From Limnoperna fortunei (lineage: Eukaryota > Mollusca > Bivalvia > Mytilida > Modiolidae): DNA of 64,000 nucleotides. Numbering within the stretch: position 1 is the first letter of the stretch; each line of letters starts with the position of its first letter. The position numbers and the translations under genes were made by a program. Below, one piece after another: positions 1-11,396 of this stretch. The notes beneath the pieces are model-generated. The model had not been told where the DNA came from. It saw nothing but the letters and a program-made list of their open reading frames with translations, and made no database searches. The stretch lies in NCBI GenBank assembly GCA_944474755.1, contig OX104117.1:43975222-44039221 (forward strand). Reading direction: 5' to 3'.

Positions 1-562
1 AACCGGCCTTATAATAAACTTTAAAAAAAATTATTGACAAAATAGCCAGCGTCTACTTATTTGTGACCTAAAAAATAACACTATACAAAGTTAGCATTTA
101 GTTCGATTTTAAAATGTTTTCTGTTTACAAGACATTAAGACAAGGGTGGTAGCGGACCTATTATTGCAATGTTACGCATTGATCTGTAAAAAAAATTGTA
201 AATGGTTATACATATTATTGGAAAACTTATTGGTCACAAGGATCACTAGTATATGCAAATACCTCAGGAACACCTAATATTATCTTTTCATTCAGAGGGA
301 TTCGTGTTGCTTCCTTGTGGTTTGTTTTGACTGGTTTCTATTTATTGTGGCTTTGTACTTTTGTAGACTCACAATCAGAAGGACTTACAAAAAACTGAAC
401 ATCCAGAAAATTGGCGCCGCGACAATAGCAAAACGTTGCGAGCACGTGTAATTTTAATTATAATGATCAAAAACGAGACATTCGAAGACGAGATAGTTGT
501 ATATCCATTGGCAATATTTTTACAATTATTAAAAAGACATGATGGGTACACCTGTAGAATGA
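1..562. other. Intergenic, nothing recognised
   Basis: AT-rich DNA with no convincing coding, RNA or repeat signal by eye. Confidence 0.5.
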
Positions 563-730
563 TTTGTTTGTTTGATGTTTAACGCCACTTTCAGCAATTT
601 TTCAGCTATTTCGTGGCGTCCAGTTTTTATTGGGGAGGAAGCCGGAGTACCCGGAGAAAACCCCGGACCTGCCGCTGGAAAACTGGCAATACTTGTCAAT
701 TAAGATTGGAGTCAGTTCACCCTGCCCGCC
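563..730 (-). mobile_element. tRNA-derived SINE, tail and central part only
   Basis: The block reads GTTTAACGCCACTTTCAGCA, then TTTCAGCTAT, GTGGCGTCCAGTTTTTATTG, GGAAGCCGGAGTACCCGGAG and AAAACTGGCAA, and ends near CCCTGCCCGCC. It matches the central and 3' parts of the fuller SINE at 10,369-10,620 in the same orientation. The tRNA-like head, on the minus strand and expected just to the right, is absent, so this copy is 5'-truncated with respect to the SINE. A short open frame over it (613-804) is not a gene. Confidence 0.8.
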
Positions 731-879
731 TGCTTTTAATTAAATGTAATCTGATTAAAATCAGTTTTTATGTTTGCTCCGTGTACTACGTACTTCGCCA
801 TTAACCGCTAGTCAGTTGAATAAACATGCGTTATCTTACGATGTTTGATGTTTGATAGCAAGATGGTAATTGCTATAGT

Positions 880-2535
880 ACAGGGCTTGAAAGAACCACA
901 ACGCAGGACTGAATTAATTCATTTATGAAGATCTACACTTAAACTGTTCCCATGCCTTAAAATTTCTTAATATTACCCCAGAATTAATGATCAATGTTTA
1001 AATATAAACCCTACATATAATATCTAGTTATTGTTTCTGTTTGATTTGGATTCTCTGTGTCAGTGTGTTCCTAGAAGGTTAGAGTACCGCATTTGTTAGA
1101 ATATTTTTTTAATTTAAAAATGTCCTAAATTTACTAGTTTTTTTTAATAATACTATTTGTTTAAATGTGGTTTAAACACATTTTAGCATTTTTAACATTA
1201 TATTTCATGGTGTGTAAGTTTTTTGTGATAATAAGCCGACGTACCTATAAACCCCCGACTTTCGGCAGGAGTTAATCTGTAAAAACATCTTTCACATTTT
1301 TAAATAAATGTTAACTTGTTTATACAGCTCGTACAAATAAGTTTAATGTTTTCAAGCAAAGAACATGTTGTTAATGTTTTATAACAATAATAAAGTTATT
1401 TAATTGAAATACTAAATCATGCATTTGCTGTTGGAAACAACGATCTGAAATTGGTGGCCACCATATCATCATTTTCTCTTCTTTAAAAGAATCGTTAATT
1501 GCTTCAAAATAAATTGTGTTTTATCATTATCAGCTACTCTTATATCTTGTTATTTGAAAAAAAGTATAAAATACTGACAATCTATCAAATATATTTTAGA
1601 CAAGCAGTTAAAATATTACACTTGATGGAGATAGAGAGTATTGAGATCAAAGGCCAACACAAGTAATAAAGTCTTATAATTAAAATCTCGTTAAATTTAC
1701 CAAAGTTTACTACGCCAGATCTAAGACTTAAAAGTGGCGCTCAAAAATATTAGAAGGCCAATTAAGTAGGACGTTGAAGAAACATTCATAACAGAGTACC
1801 AAAATCCGGCTAAGGCAATCTACACCTTGGGAATAGAAAAACAGTATAATTGAAACCTTTTCATAATTTCAGGGCTGTAAATAAATACAATGACTACATC
1901 ACTGAATGACTCAATGATATTCATGTCAGCAAAATAATGATGATACCCTCGTGGACCAACAGTTCAGTTGCAGAGGCGTCGACGTAGTGGACTGAACCTA
2001 ATTTGTCATCAAAGATCCAAAATCACTTAGTATATCAGACTCGGGCTTCTTCTCACTAAAGTAATAATAATTCTCGAAAATACTTATTATTTGAAAGATT
2101 TGCTAATATCAGAAACTGAAATACCTAAATTGCTGGTCTAAGGGATGAGTGATTTTGGTTGAGCGTGGATCAAAAATATTTATTTGCAATGTAAAATACA
2201 TTTTTATTCTATATATTAGGTTTAACAAAACAAAAATGAATTATTTATATTTTTAGAAAAAATATACAAATTATTTTTATTATCAAACAGTTTGTCAGTA
2301 TTTTTCAGCTGCGAACTTAAAACGACTAAAAACTTGTCATAAGAAATTGCATGAAAAGTATTTGTTACGCTTCCATATATTAGAATTAAAATATATAGTT
2401 ACAGTTGTAACTTCGCAGATATTACGATACAACTATTGATATTATTTTACACTGCTTTTGAATGTTATCTGTTCTATTCTCGTAAAATAATTTTATTTGT
2501 ACAAAAAATTGCTACTGTGTTTACATAAATTTGTG
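880..2535. repeat. Diverged duplicate of the DNA upstream of ASTE1, without the gene
   Basis: Blocks here are collinear with 3,380-3,840 and then 6,885-8,190, the DNA just upstream of the ASTE1 start. Examples: TACAGGGC...ACAACGCAG at about 881 and 3,385; TATTAAGATC/TATTGAGATC followed by TAATTAAAATCTCGTTAAAT at about 1,680 and 7,110; CACTGCTTTTGAA at about 2,450 and 8,090. Divergence is high with many indels, so this is an old duplication. Just where ASTE1 would follow, the sequence turns into the foldback repeat at 2,600-3,200. Confidence 0.6.
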
Positions 2536-2599
2536 TGATCATTTTATGTGCGGTTCTATAAATCAAGCAGAGGTTTAACTTGTCTGACAAGAGGAACAA

Positions 2600-3200
2600 A
2601 TATATACATACAAACGTCTAAGTATTGTGACAACCATATAATATATCTATCAAGCGGATTTCTTAAGCATAAGAAATACAGGGTTAACACCAACTATTTA
2701 TATAGTTACGTCTACAAAGTAAACCCAGCACTGTTATAATTAGATTTTAATGCTCAATTTTTGCTCTTAACTCGTTGTGACACTGTGGCATGCCCCTCGA
2801 CCAAATCCGCTATATAAAAATATAGCTTTACTGACCGAGGTGAAACGTGAAGATAGACATAGTAAATTTATACTAGAGTGAGACGATGGAATTTACGGAA
2901 CTAATACATATTACTCTGACTGTATGTATTATATAGGATGAAAAAGTTACTTGTCATACAGACACAGTTAGTAAATTATTACGATTCTCAGTTAAGGAAG
3001 ATATATATTGATATAACGGATTTGGCCGAGGGGTCTAAAGCGATGGACATAATGCAGGCGAATTGGTGCCAGAGTGTCGCAATAATATTGGGTTTAATTT
3101 GTAGACGCATATGCTAACACTGTATTTCTGATGCTTAAGAAAACCTCTGGATAGATATATTATATGGTTGTCACAACACTTGGACGTTTGTATATAATTT
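2600..3200. repeat. Foldback repeat with about 220-bp inverted arms
   Basis: The left arm (about 2,600-2,830) is the imperfect reverse complement of the right arm (about 2,985-3,200). Clear matches are GTGACAACCATATAATATAT (2,628) against its complement in ATATATTATATGGTTGTCAC (about 3,157), TTCTTAAGCAT against ATGCTTAAGAA, and GACCAAATCCGCTATAT against ATATAACGGATTTGGCC. It looks like an old foldback or MITE-type element. No transposase is present. The short open frame at 2,548-2,739 lies over the left arm and is not supported as a gene. Confidence 0.7.
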
Positions 3201-3379
3201 ACTTACTGTGATCTTAAATTTGTGTCAACCATTTCACGATCTTTCTATATTGTTGCATATTTTCTGTGTATATTTTTTAGTGCGCGTTGGATCGATGATT
3301 GACCACACGGTACAGCGGGTTTTAAAATATAATAAAGCTTGTTATCAGGTTTGTACGACAACATGAAATTTTATTTAGT

Positions 3380-3840
3380 GTAATACAGGGCATGGTAGAA
3401 GAACAACGCAGTACTCAATCTTTTTTAGAAACCTATATTTTCTTATTTACAGGAATCTACCCTACGTTACGTAAAGTAGGTTATTTCTAAAAATTAAGTA
3501 ATTAAGATCTAATTAAAGTAAACATTGTATAAATATATACCCTACTTTAAATATCGTCTTGTTGTTTCGGATTTTTTTAATGTTATTGTGTTTGTAAAGA
3601 CGGTAAGTTAACCGTAGTAGTTAGAATAATTATCTAATATTCGGAGAATAATCTAAAAGAAAAAGTTTCGTCAGTAATTAACTACTATCAATTTTTCAAA
3701 CAAAATTCATCCTGTTTATAAAGCCCGTACAAATAAACGTACAATGTACAAATACAGTACATTAAATGGTGTAGAAATGACACAACAGTCTTGTTGAATT
3801 GAAATACTGAAGCGTGTTTATTCCGTGAGAAACATTAAAA
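3380..3840. repeat. Diverged partner of 880-1,470
   Basis: TACAGGGCATGG...ACAACGCAGTACT and GTTTATAAAGCCCGTACAAATAA parallel the segment at 880-1,470 in order and orientation. With 6,885-8,190 it forms the collinear partner of the gene-less copy upstream. About 3 kb (3,841-6,880) is present here and absent from that copy. Confidence 0.5.
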
Positions 3841-5046
3841 ATTATTGTTAAGATGTTTAAGGTAGAACGGAAGTAATTGCTTTGATATAGACAAAAATAC
3901 TAACATTTCTGTGATTTGCATACCTTTCTTACAATGATGATCATTTACCTGGGCTAGGAAATTGATAACCTTACATTCAATGTTAGAGGAATTTTTATTT
4001 TTTACTTTTGCATTCAATTCCTAATGCATTGAGTGTAAAAATACTAAATTGTTTTTTTCAAAAATTACCAAAATTTCATCTTGCTTACAAAATTGTGATC
4101 TAAAACTTTATTCATGTTGGAGCTTACTGATATATAAGCTGTTCTATCTTAAATGCTAACCTACAGCATTAATAAATAACAACAAAAATGTGTTCGCATC
4201 AGACAAGAATAGCGAAATGTAATGTTGTCTGAAGCATATGAAATTAAACTTTTTTTTTAAATATTCTCCACTTAATAACTCTTGTTAAATTCTCATTTAA
4301 AATCTGGTTAAAATCAACTTATAATACTGTAGTTACTATATTTTTGGTTTTTGATTCTGGAGTTGCCGGTTCTCAAACTTTGATTTGTGGATTGTCTGTT
4401 TTGACAGTTGCAACGGTGTTCGGTATTTTGTTATTACCTTCACTTGAAGCGTTTGTGAGTACGCAAAATTTGTCTTGATTAATTTTTTCTAATAAATGAA
4501 GCAAGTGACTTGAGCAAATAAAAAATACAGATCTCATGGTGGAATCATAAACTAATCAATCCAAGTGGATTTATAAGAAGTGACTAAGATTACAAACTGA
4601 AAAAATAAGTATCAATGAGAAACACCACAGACAAGGATGAGCTAGTGTATAAAGTGATAATCTGTCATTTCTATGTTTCATGTGCAATGATAAATATTTT
4701 AACTGGCTTTAAAATGGAATAAATTCCCACTACGAATCTTCGAATATACTAAATAAACCATATCAACAGTATTATATTCTTTAAAATATTACAATATCGA
4801 AACTACTTCGGACTTCACGACTAAAAAATTGCCCATAGAAATTATAAGACAATAATATGAATTATTTATTAAACGCAAATCAAACCTTTTTTTTGTTTGC
4901 CGCAATTTACTACTTTTACTGTGTTTATTAAGAATCAAATATTGTATTTACATAATGTTTGACACCACTACTTTCACTTTCTTTTCTTGAAAATAAACCT
5001 TGCATTTCCATAAAATGTTGTAACCTACTTACAAACTGCAGTTTTT
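3841..5046. other. Intergenic, nothing recognised
   Basis: AT-rich sequence. Only a short open frame on the minus strand (3,835-4,017) is visible, with no family resemblance. No repeat partner was found in the window. Confidence 0.4.
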
Positions 5047-6870
5047 TTCATAACTCAAATCATTGCATTGTATCACACATGGGTTATAACTAATTTTGGG
5101 TACGGTTTACTGAACTATTGCGCGAAAATATAGTTCGATGTTTACATTTACCGAAGTAAGTAATTTCTATTTGTAATATTGTTTTGATTATTTTTCAGGT
5201 GAAAAACAGTATGTTTTGTATTGCGAAATGTAATAATTGTGTTCTTTGCATTTGAATAAAAATATAATTCTGTGCATATATTCTTACGCGATCAAGCTGG
5301 CTAGGTAAACGATCATATTATCATAAATTTATGCACATTCAATCTGCTTTCATCTGAATTGTTAATTATATAATTAACGAATAATAATAATAATGATCTT
5401 TTGCTATTGTTTTTTAATGGTGTATTAAACAATTTTCGTGATTTAAACAGGTAATATTCAATGGCTGTCTGTGCTGCTGCAGCTGATCATCATGATGAAT
5501 AACAGTAAACAAGCTTTGCACATGTACAACTTTTATCATCTTTGCAAAATAAAAATAACCCATAAATCAACGTATTAAGAATATTTTGAAAACAAGCGAT
5601 AACCAGTCCTGTATCGCAATTGGTATTCGGAACAAATGTAAATAATTTGGGACAAAGATGGCACACCTAGTTGATAAGGGAAGTATTATGAATCTGTAAT
5701 TCCTGTCGAAAATTAAAATGATGAAAACGTTTCTACTTTAGCATTTCCTTATTATTGGTTTTATGCACTTTTTAATTTTCCAGTTATTTTGTTGTTGTCG
5801 CATCAAATAGAAATAAATTATTTAAATTTTTTAAATACAGGTCTCAAGTGCAATTTTCTGCATCGTTTTTGTACTTTCAATAATTCAAATGTTTATAAAT
5901 GTTAACTGGTTTATTTACTATGCATGCCTACTATTTTTATACAACAACAAAAAAATGCAGGCGTATAATGGTATGATGCTGTCGTCTGTGTCGTCGTCGT
6001 CTGCGTCGTTGTCTGTTAACTTAAGTGTTTTCACAATAACTTTTGTTCTAGTTATCCAATTGCTTTGAAACTTTACAGTGATGTTTCTTACCATAAAAGG
6101 ATGGATGGGATTAATTTTTAGGGTATGCCTATTTATCGTTTATTAGGGAACCAAAAGGGGCCATAAATGCCACTATTTTGCTTGTTCCCACAATAACTTT
6201 TGTTCTAGTCATCCAAATGAAAATTTACAATGATTTTCCATACCATTAAAATTAGGGACCCAAAAGGGGCAAAAAATGTTACTTTTTGATTTGTTTCCAC
6301 AATAACTTTAATTCTGGTTTACAGATGGCTTTGAAATTTGACAATATTTTTTCTTATCATAAAAGGATGAATTAGATTGAGTTTGGGGCTCGTTCTTTTT
6401 CCTTTTAGGAATTATGGGCCCAAAATGGGCAAAAATGAAACTTGGGTTTTAATATATGTTTTAACAGATATGCCAAAATATGAATATTAATATAAACATA
6501 TATTTTACAAGATAACACTAAAATTACATTTAACACAAATTTTTCTGTAATATATTTTACTTTTTATGTCTTGTATTATATTATTTAACTCGTTTCTTTA
6601 ATATCTATGAATTATTATATAAAGGACCAAATGTTTAGAACTCTGATGTCTCGGATGATCATTCTCTTATATTAAAGAAGAAAAAGCAACACATGGCAAA
6701 GACAAATCATAAAAATTTGATTGTATTAAATGATCCTGACTTGGTTAAAGCATATTATAGAATATCATAAGTACATTATATCTTCACAAGCTGTAAACAA
6801 CAATTAATCTTTCATATTACAATACAAAATGCGTTCCTGTTTTAATCCTCAAATTACTTTAATTGAGTTT
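5047..6870. repeat. ASTE1 5' flank, duplicated at 33,249-35,064
   Basis: CATAACTCAAATCATTGCAT (5,050) begins long near-identity with 33,258 onward. Shared stretches include TACGCGATCAAGCTGGCTAG, GCTGCTGCAGCTGATCATCA, AATAATTTGGGACAAAGATG and, near the right end, CATATTACAATACAAAATG (6,812 and 35,011). Similarity runs in blocks: 5,047-5,665 and 6,805-6,866 pair with 33,249-34,020 and 34,990-35,063. The central part does not align, having been lost or replaced on one side. Confidence 0.8.
5960..6440. repeat. Degenerate tandem repeat with GGGCCCAAAAGGGGC-type core
   Basis: Three to four decayed copies of a block of roughly 120-170 bp. Each contains CACAATAACTTTTGTTCTAG, a stretch like CCATAAAAGGATG, and a purine-rich end such as GGGACCCAAAAGGGGCAAAAA (broken at 6,247) or GGGCCCAAAATGGGCAAAAAT (6,416). 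It is preceded by a GTC-rich microsatellite at about 5,978-6,016. The motif combination is familiar from molluscan intergenic DNA. No coding capacity is seen. Confidence 0.65.
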
Positions 6871-6884
6871 CCCCGATATGGTTA

Positions 6885-8190
6885 CAACCATATCTTTTCT
6901 TGTCCATGAAATGTGGTGGCTCCACTTTCACTTCTGTACTCCAATATAAAAAAATTATTAATTCACAATAAATTATTGTTTATCATTATTATCTACTCTT
7001 TTATTTTTGTTTATCATATTAAATATATGATGACCAATTGGTAAAGTGGTATTCACCTTAATGCAGGTAAAGAATATTAAGATCGAGGACCAGCACATGC
7101 GATGAAATGTCATAATTAAAATCTCGTTAAATGTACCAACACATTTACTATGCCAAATGCGCATTTTATCGAAACCTTATAAGAGTGGCTCAACGATATT
7201 AGAGTACATTGATCTTTCATCGCAAACCTTCATAACCGTGTACCAAAATCCCTCTAAGGCCAGCTACACCTTTGGGAATAAAACAGTATAATTTAAAACC
7301 TATTAAAATTGCATTCCTGTTAATTCATTCAATATCACCGAATGCATTAATGATGTCCGTGTCAGAACCAACATGTGAATTATTGACTAACAGTCCACCA
7401 GCAAAGGCATCGACCTACTATTTTCAAAATTCGTTATTAGAGATACCAATATCATAATCTGTACCATGCTAGACGCGCGCTTCGTCTAATATAAAGTAAT
7501 AATTCTTGAAAATTGTCATTACATATACTAATTGTTTATATTAGAAACTGAAACAATTGAATTGCTATTTTCAGCATTTAGGCAAGAGATTTAGATTTCT
7601 ATTTATTTTAGGCGACATTTTATATTGAACTTATTGGGCGGGCTGAGACGATAGTCAATGTCTTTCATAAATATTTATCTAGAATGTTCATAAATTTTCA
7701 TTCTCTATACCATATTAAAAGCAAAGTAAGAAGACTAAAAAAAAATTTCGGTAAGCTTTGAACATATATAAACAAAAACTGGGAGTCGCTTGCAATTGAC
7801 CCTTTTTGTAAAACAAACTTTTAATTAAATTTGAAATGAAAATTTATGAACATTCTAGATAACATTTTGTTTGCAGATAGCAACATACCAATGAATTTTC
7901 ACATTTTTGGGAAAAACATACACAAATAAGTTTTTAATATTCGATATTTTGTCAGTATGTTTAGTAGTAACTAAAAAACAGCCAAAAACTGAAATTGCAA
8001 GAAAGGTATTGTTATACTGCAATAAATTATGTAAAATAGTTCAATTCAAATTGTACAAATATGACAACTATTGGTAAAACCCCACACTGCTTTTGAACTT
8101 TTTCTTGTGCTAATGGATTTAATTAAAATCTTCAAATTATCCAATTTATAAGTATTTTTACGCGGTTTACATAATTTAAATAATTTTACA
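6885..8190. repeat. ASTE1-proximal upstream DNA, old duplicate at 1,430-2,535
   Basis: Collinear with 1,430-2,535: GTGGTGGCTCCAC against TTGGTGGCCACCA, TAATTAAAATCTCGTTAAAT in both, GTACCAAAATCC...AAGGCCAGCTACACCTTTGG against GTACCAAAATCC...AAGGCAATCTACACCTTGGG, and CACTGCTTTTGAA in both. The match fades at about 8,190, before the gene. This side carries the extra MITE at 7,675-7,862. Confidence 0.6.
7675..7862. mobile_element. 188-bp MITE candidate with 28-bp perfect inverted ends
   Basis: The left end (7,675-7,702) begins TTATCTAGAATGTTCATAAA. The right end (7,835-7,862) is its exact reverse complement over 28 bp. The internal 132 bp is non-coding. If the first and last TA are read as the target duplication, the ends begin TCTAGAATG, which would fit a Tc1/mariner-like MITE, but this is not decisive. 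The paralogous segment near 2,180 appears to lack it, which favours insertion after the duplication. Confidence 0.75.
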
Positions 8191-8424
8191 AGGAATAAAT
8201 TATTGCGTTGTTCAGTGAGGTTTATCTAGTTTGACAAAATGTCCAAAAATGAATATTGTAGAGAGGTGCGTTTTTCTTTAAAAAAAAATACTCCTTAAAG
8301 CTTTTGTAGATTTGAGGTTATGTGATACTTTAACACAATTACTATCTCGTTTAATCAGTTTATATTCAGCACGCTTAATGTATCAGTTAGTATCTTTATT
8401 ATAAGAAAACAGTCACCCGACTAT

Positions 8425-8476
8425 ATTTTTCTGTCCTTATAAACTTATTAAATTTCACAATTTAGGTGACAACACA
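8425..8476 (+). promoter_or_regulatory. Possible 3' splice acceptor and 5' UTR just before ASTE1
   Basis: A T-rich tract with TTTTTCTGTCC leads to TTTCACAATTTAG at 8,453-8,465, an acceptable acceptor, followed by 11 bases and the ATG at 8,477. This would allow a spliced 5' UTR. A possible donor AGAG/GTGCGT lies near 8,256. Both are weak by-eye predictions. Confidence 0.3.
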
Positions 8477-10231
8477 ATGGGAATCCGAGGTCTTCATAGT
8501 TTTATGGACAAAAAGGGTATTCTTCAACCATACCGTCTGAAAAACTCGAAAGTCATCATTGATGGCAATAATATCTGTCATCAGCTTCTTTATAATGGAA
8601 ACGCAAGACATTTTGGTGGTGATTACACAGTAATAAAGACTGCAACTGAAGTTTTATTTAGAAATTTATTAAAATGTAACATCACCCCTTATGTTGTATT
8701 TGATGGTGCACACGACGCAGACGACAAAAAAATAGCCACTATACAAAAGAAGTGTGAGCAAGTATAAGAGAAAATGAAGAAAAAGTTTCGAAACATCTGG
8801 AATGTTTTCCAGTCCTCGTCTACGAGTCATTTACAATGGTTTTGAAAGAACTTAAGATTCCACACGTGGCCTGTGAAGGCGAAGCTGATAACCAGATTGC
8901 GATACTGGCAAAGAAGTGGTGTTGTCCTGTTATCTCTTGTGACAGCGATATGTATATTTTTGATTTGCCTGGTGGGTTTGTTCATTTTACTGACATGAAG
9001 ATCGATTCTAACATCAATGGTGAAATTCCAACCAAATTATATCTGTCAAGTCGGTTCCAAGAGAAAACTGGAGTATCGTCTAGTTTACTACCTTTAGCAG
9101 CCACCTTATTTGGAAGTGATTATGCAGAAATAGATGAAGATGTGAAAACCTATTTTTTTGAACGCATTGGAGCACGTTCAATGTTTTCCCACCTGTCTAA
9201 AAATTTAAATGTTGTGTTTGATCATCTTCGAAATGTTAGGGATATTGATGCTGGGATCAGCCTTTTAACGAGTTGTGTTGAACAGAAGTTACCGATACAC
9301 AAGGCTACCGATCTCAATAAAAATGTTCACAGCACATGATACATTCGAAACCTTCAGCATTGACAAGTATTTTGATGGTCAGGAAAAAAGCAGTCATCAC
9401 AAGTGTCTTCCAGACCGAATTGTTGGATGCATGCGTACATGCGTTTTGTCAGGACTTCCAGCAGATATTATAATCGGAAGAGTAATACTGAAGCCTACAA
9501 TAGAACAATACGACCTGCCACCGGTTCAGGAGATTTGCCTCCCTTTAAGACAACTCCTCTATGGCTTAATTACTAAATCATCCCCACCTAATGAACAACG
9601 TGATAGGATAGTAGAAATCGTACGCGAAAAACGATTCATGACGAAGAAATTTGTAAAACCAGCGACCGTTATCAAAGGTTATGGTAGCGTACCAACACTT
9701 CAGGAGGTCGACAATATGGATGATAGAAAGAAGACAACACTGCTGTCTGCAGTATTTGAGTTTCAGCCTGAAAAACTGAGTGAATTTCCAGAAGATTCTA
9801 AACTATTTGTTCTGACCTTGAATTACTTTTTGAAGAATGGAATCTCAGACACTCCAATGAAGTACTTAAAGTCATATGTTTTTTGTCATATCTTGTTTTT
9901 GAAGAAGACGGAAAATGCTACTATACGAGCAGTCTACCGCAAACTCTCTGATCCAGGGCACGGTCACGCTGTGAATGTACGTCTTTTCCACCAGTACTTG
10001 CAGTGTTTTCAGGAATGCTTGAACATGGCTTACACCATTAACGTAGTATTGGGTACATCATTAAAGCAACCCGATCCTGAAGTAGTCTACGATGGACCAT
10101 TTATGTACCACCTCTTTTGTAAGCAGCTAACAGAGGATCAAACTGATGAATTAATCACCGACTCTTTAAGGAATGAAACAGCCTTATATAAACTTTACAC
10201 AACCTTTATTGAAAACATAGTGAGCGTCTAA
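8477..10231 (+). CDS. ASTE1: Protein asteroid homolog 1-like nuclease, two frameshifts
   Basis: ASTE1 proteins are FEN1/XPG-fold nucleases; human ASTE1 is linked to DNA end processing in double-strand break repair. The start is MGIRGLHSF, the family's canonical N-terminus. Asp29 (IIDGNN) and Asp76 (VVFDGAHD) are in the XPG-N part. The XPG-I part follows: CEGEADNQIA (about 8,869-8,898), SCDSDMYIF (about 8,935-8,961) and GSDYAE (about 9,113-9,130), so the acidic metal-binding set is retained. The total of about 585 codons is near the family range (human 679). It is broken twice. At about 8,761 the frame shifts (one base missing) and continues at IRENEEKVSKHL. At about 9,319-9,323 one extra A in an A5 run shifts it back, so the end is in the original frame. 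The 3' third is duplicated twice downstream. Either this is a young pseudogene or both shifts are sequence errors; the conserved reading between them favours recent activity. No intron is evident in the coding part. Confidence 0.88.
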
Positions 10232-10368
10232 TTTTGACCTGAACGCAACACTATAGCATGTTGGGATTTAATTAAATTTTTAACTGTTTATATAAAAATT
10301 TAATATTATATAAAATTTCCATGTGTGGGGTGACTTTAGCCCTTCCCTAAAACCTTATTCTATTTTAT

Positions 10369-10620
10369 TGTTTGTTTGTTTGAATGATGTTTGACGTCTC
10401 TTTCGAAAAATTGTCAGCTACATCATGGCGTCCGGTTTTTATTGGGGTGGAAGCCGGTGAACCGGAGAACGCCCGACCTTAAAACTGGCAATCCTTGTCA
10501 ATTAAGATTAGAGTCGAGTACACCCTGCCCGCAGTAAGACTCGAACGCGCAACCTCAGTGTTGACAGACCCACGTGATCAATAGAAGAGGATCTACCTTA
10601 GCCACTCGGCCATCGAGGCC
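10369..10620 (-). mobile_element. tRNA-derived SINE (full length); copies at 16,047-16,298 and 21,725-21,976
   Basis: Read on the minus strand it begins GGCCTCGATGGCCGAGTGGC, a type II tRNA-like head with box A, followed by a box B-like GCGTTCGAGTC. The central block (CCAGTTTTAAGG..., CCGGCTTCCACCCCAATAAA) and a tail complementary to TTTGACGTCTC...TCAGCTACATCATGG follow. It lies about 140 bp past the ASTE1 stop. The head resembles tRNA-Ser/Leu but the element is a retroposon, not a tRNA gene. Confidence 0.85.
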
Positions 10621-11221
10621 TCTTATTCTATTTTACAACTGATAATAAAATTTTATGCTAAGCAGGATAAGGGTAGCCAGTATCGGACCTACAGTATTTG
10701 ATTTTGGTATCTTCTGTCTTTCGTTAGCTGACACCGATTTGGACTGTACGGGTGTCAGGAGCTGGTATGTGCACACACGTCCGTAACACCTGATAATATC
10801 CCTTTGTTCATGTTGCGTCTTTGCGGCATGTTTTTGACTGTTTTCTTTTAGTCGTGGGTGTGCATTTTTACTGTTAAAGAAGACAAATAACATTAACACA
10901 TGAACTGACAAAGACTTAAAAACAGGCCAGGAAAATTTGAATTTTATAATAATATAATAACTAATTAAGGCAAAGACGCGAAATCCTAGAAAACACGGTA
11001 AAGGTTATAATTATTTTCAATGTACTGAAGAAAATATCAAAATATGCCCAGAAGTGAAATGTCTGTCATTTATTTTCAATTCGTCGTTTTCAAGATATAA
11101 TCGTTCTCGTTAAAGGAGGTGGAAATTGTAATGCTGATCATCTGACGTCATAAAAAATTTAGGGCATTTTTAGTTTAAAACGTCAACTTTTGTTACGAAA
11201 TTGGACGGCGTAAGAAAGACG

Positions 11222-11345
11222 ATGCAAAACGAAACCTGTGATGTGTTGTGCCAGGGTGCAAAGCCAACACTAAAAACAAATTTATGGAAAGGTAGTCAAG
11301 TTTTATTTCATTTTATGCCGTTCACACGATGTTAAAAGACGGTGC
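11222..11345 (+). pseudogene. THAP zinc-finger-like relic
   Basis: One frame (from 11,242) reads CVVPGCKANTKNKFME and then a stop, resembling the start of a THAP domain (cysteine, VPGC, then a basic stretch). A neighbouring frame reads VLFHFMP (about 11,299-11,319), resembling the conserved F-H-x-F/M-P motif at the expected distance. At least one frameshift separates them, and nothing like the C-terminal part follows. Chance similarity cannot be excluded. Identical relics lie in units 2 and 3. Confidence 0.3.
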
Positions 11346-11369
11346 GTAGAGGAAAGTGCCCTAAATAAA

Positions 11370-11396
11370 ATCACGTGATACCATAAATCACGTGAT
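11370..11396. promoter_or_regulatory. Paired ATCACGTGAT palindromes (E-box cores)
   Basis: ATCACGTGAT occurs at 11,370-11,379 and again at 11,387-11,396, 17 bp apart, each containing CACGTG. They lie in the right half of the TIR element, so they travel with it. They recur in the other two units (17,048 and 22,726 onward). A binding role for bHLH factors is speculation. Confidence 0.35.

Noticed and set aside
8762..8835. GTATAAG at 8,762 as an intron donor explaining the first ASTE1 break
   Set aside because: Coding similarity (IRENEEKVSKHL...) resumes at once in the next frame, leaving no room for an intron.
10525..10620. tRNA-Ser/Leu-like sequence on the minus strand (also at 16.2, 21.9, 35.1 and 37.1 kb)
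   Set aside because: It is fused to the SINE central block and tail and has a degenerate box B; it is a SINE head, not a tRNA gene.
10633..10911. 92-codon minus-strand open frame repeated in units 2 and 3 and partly at 35.3 kb
   Set aside because: In the diverged copy at 35.3 kb the frame is shortened (60 codons remain), and no family features are visible; conservation is explained by DNA duplication.
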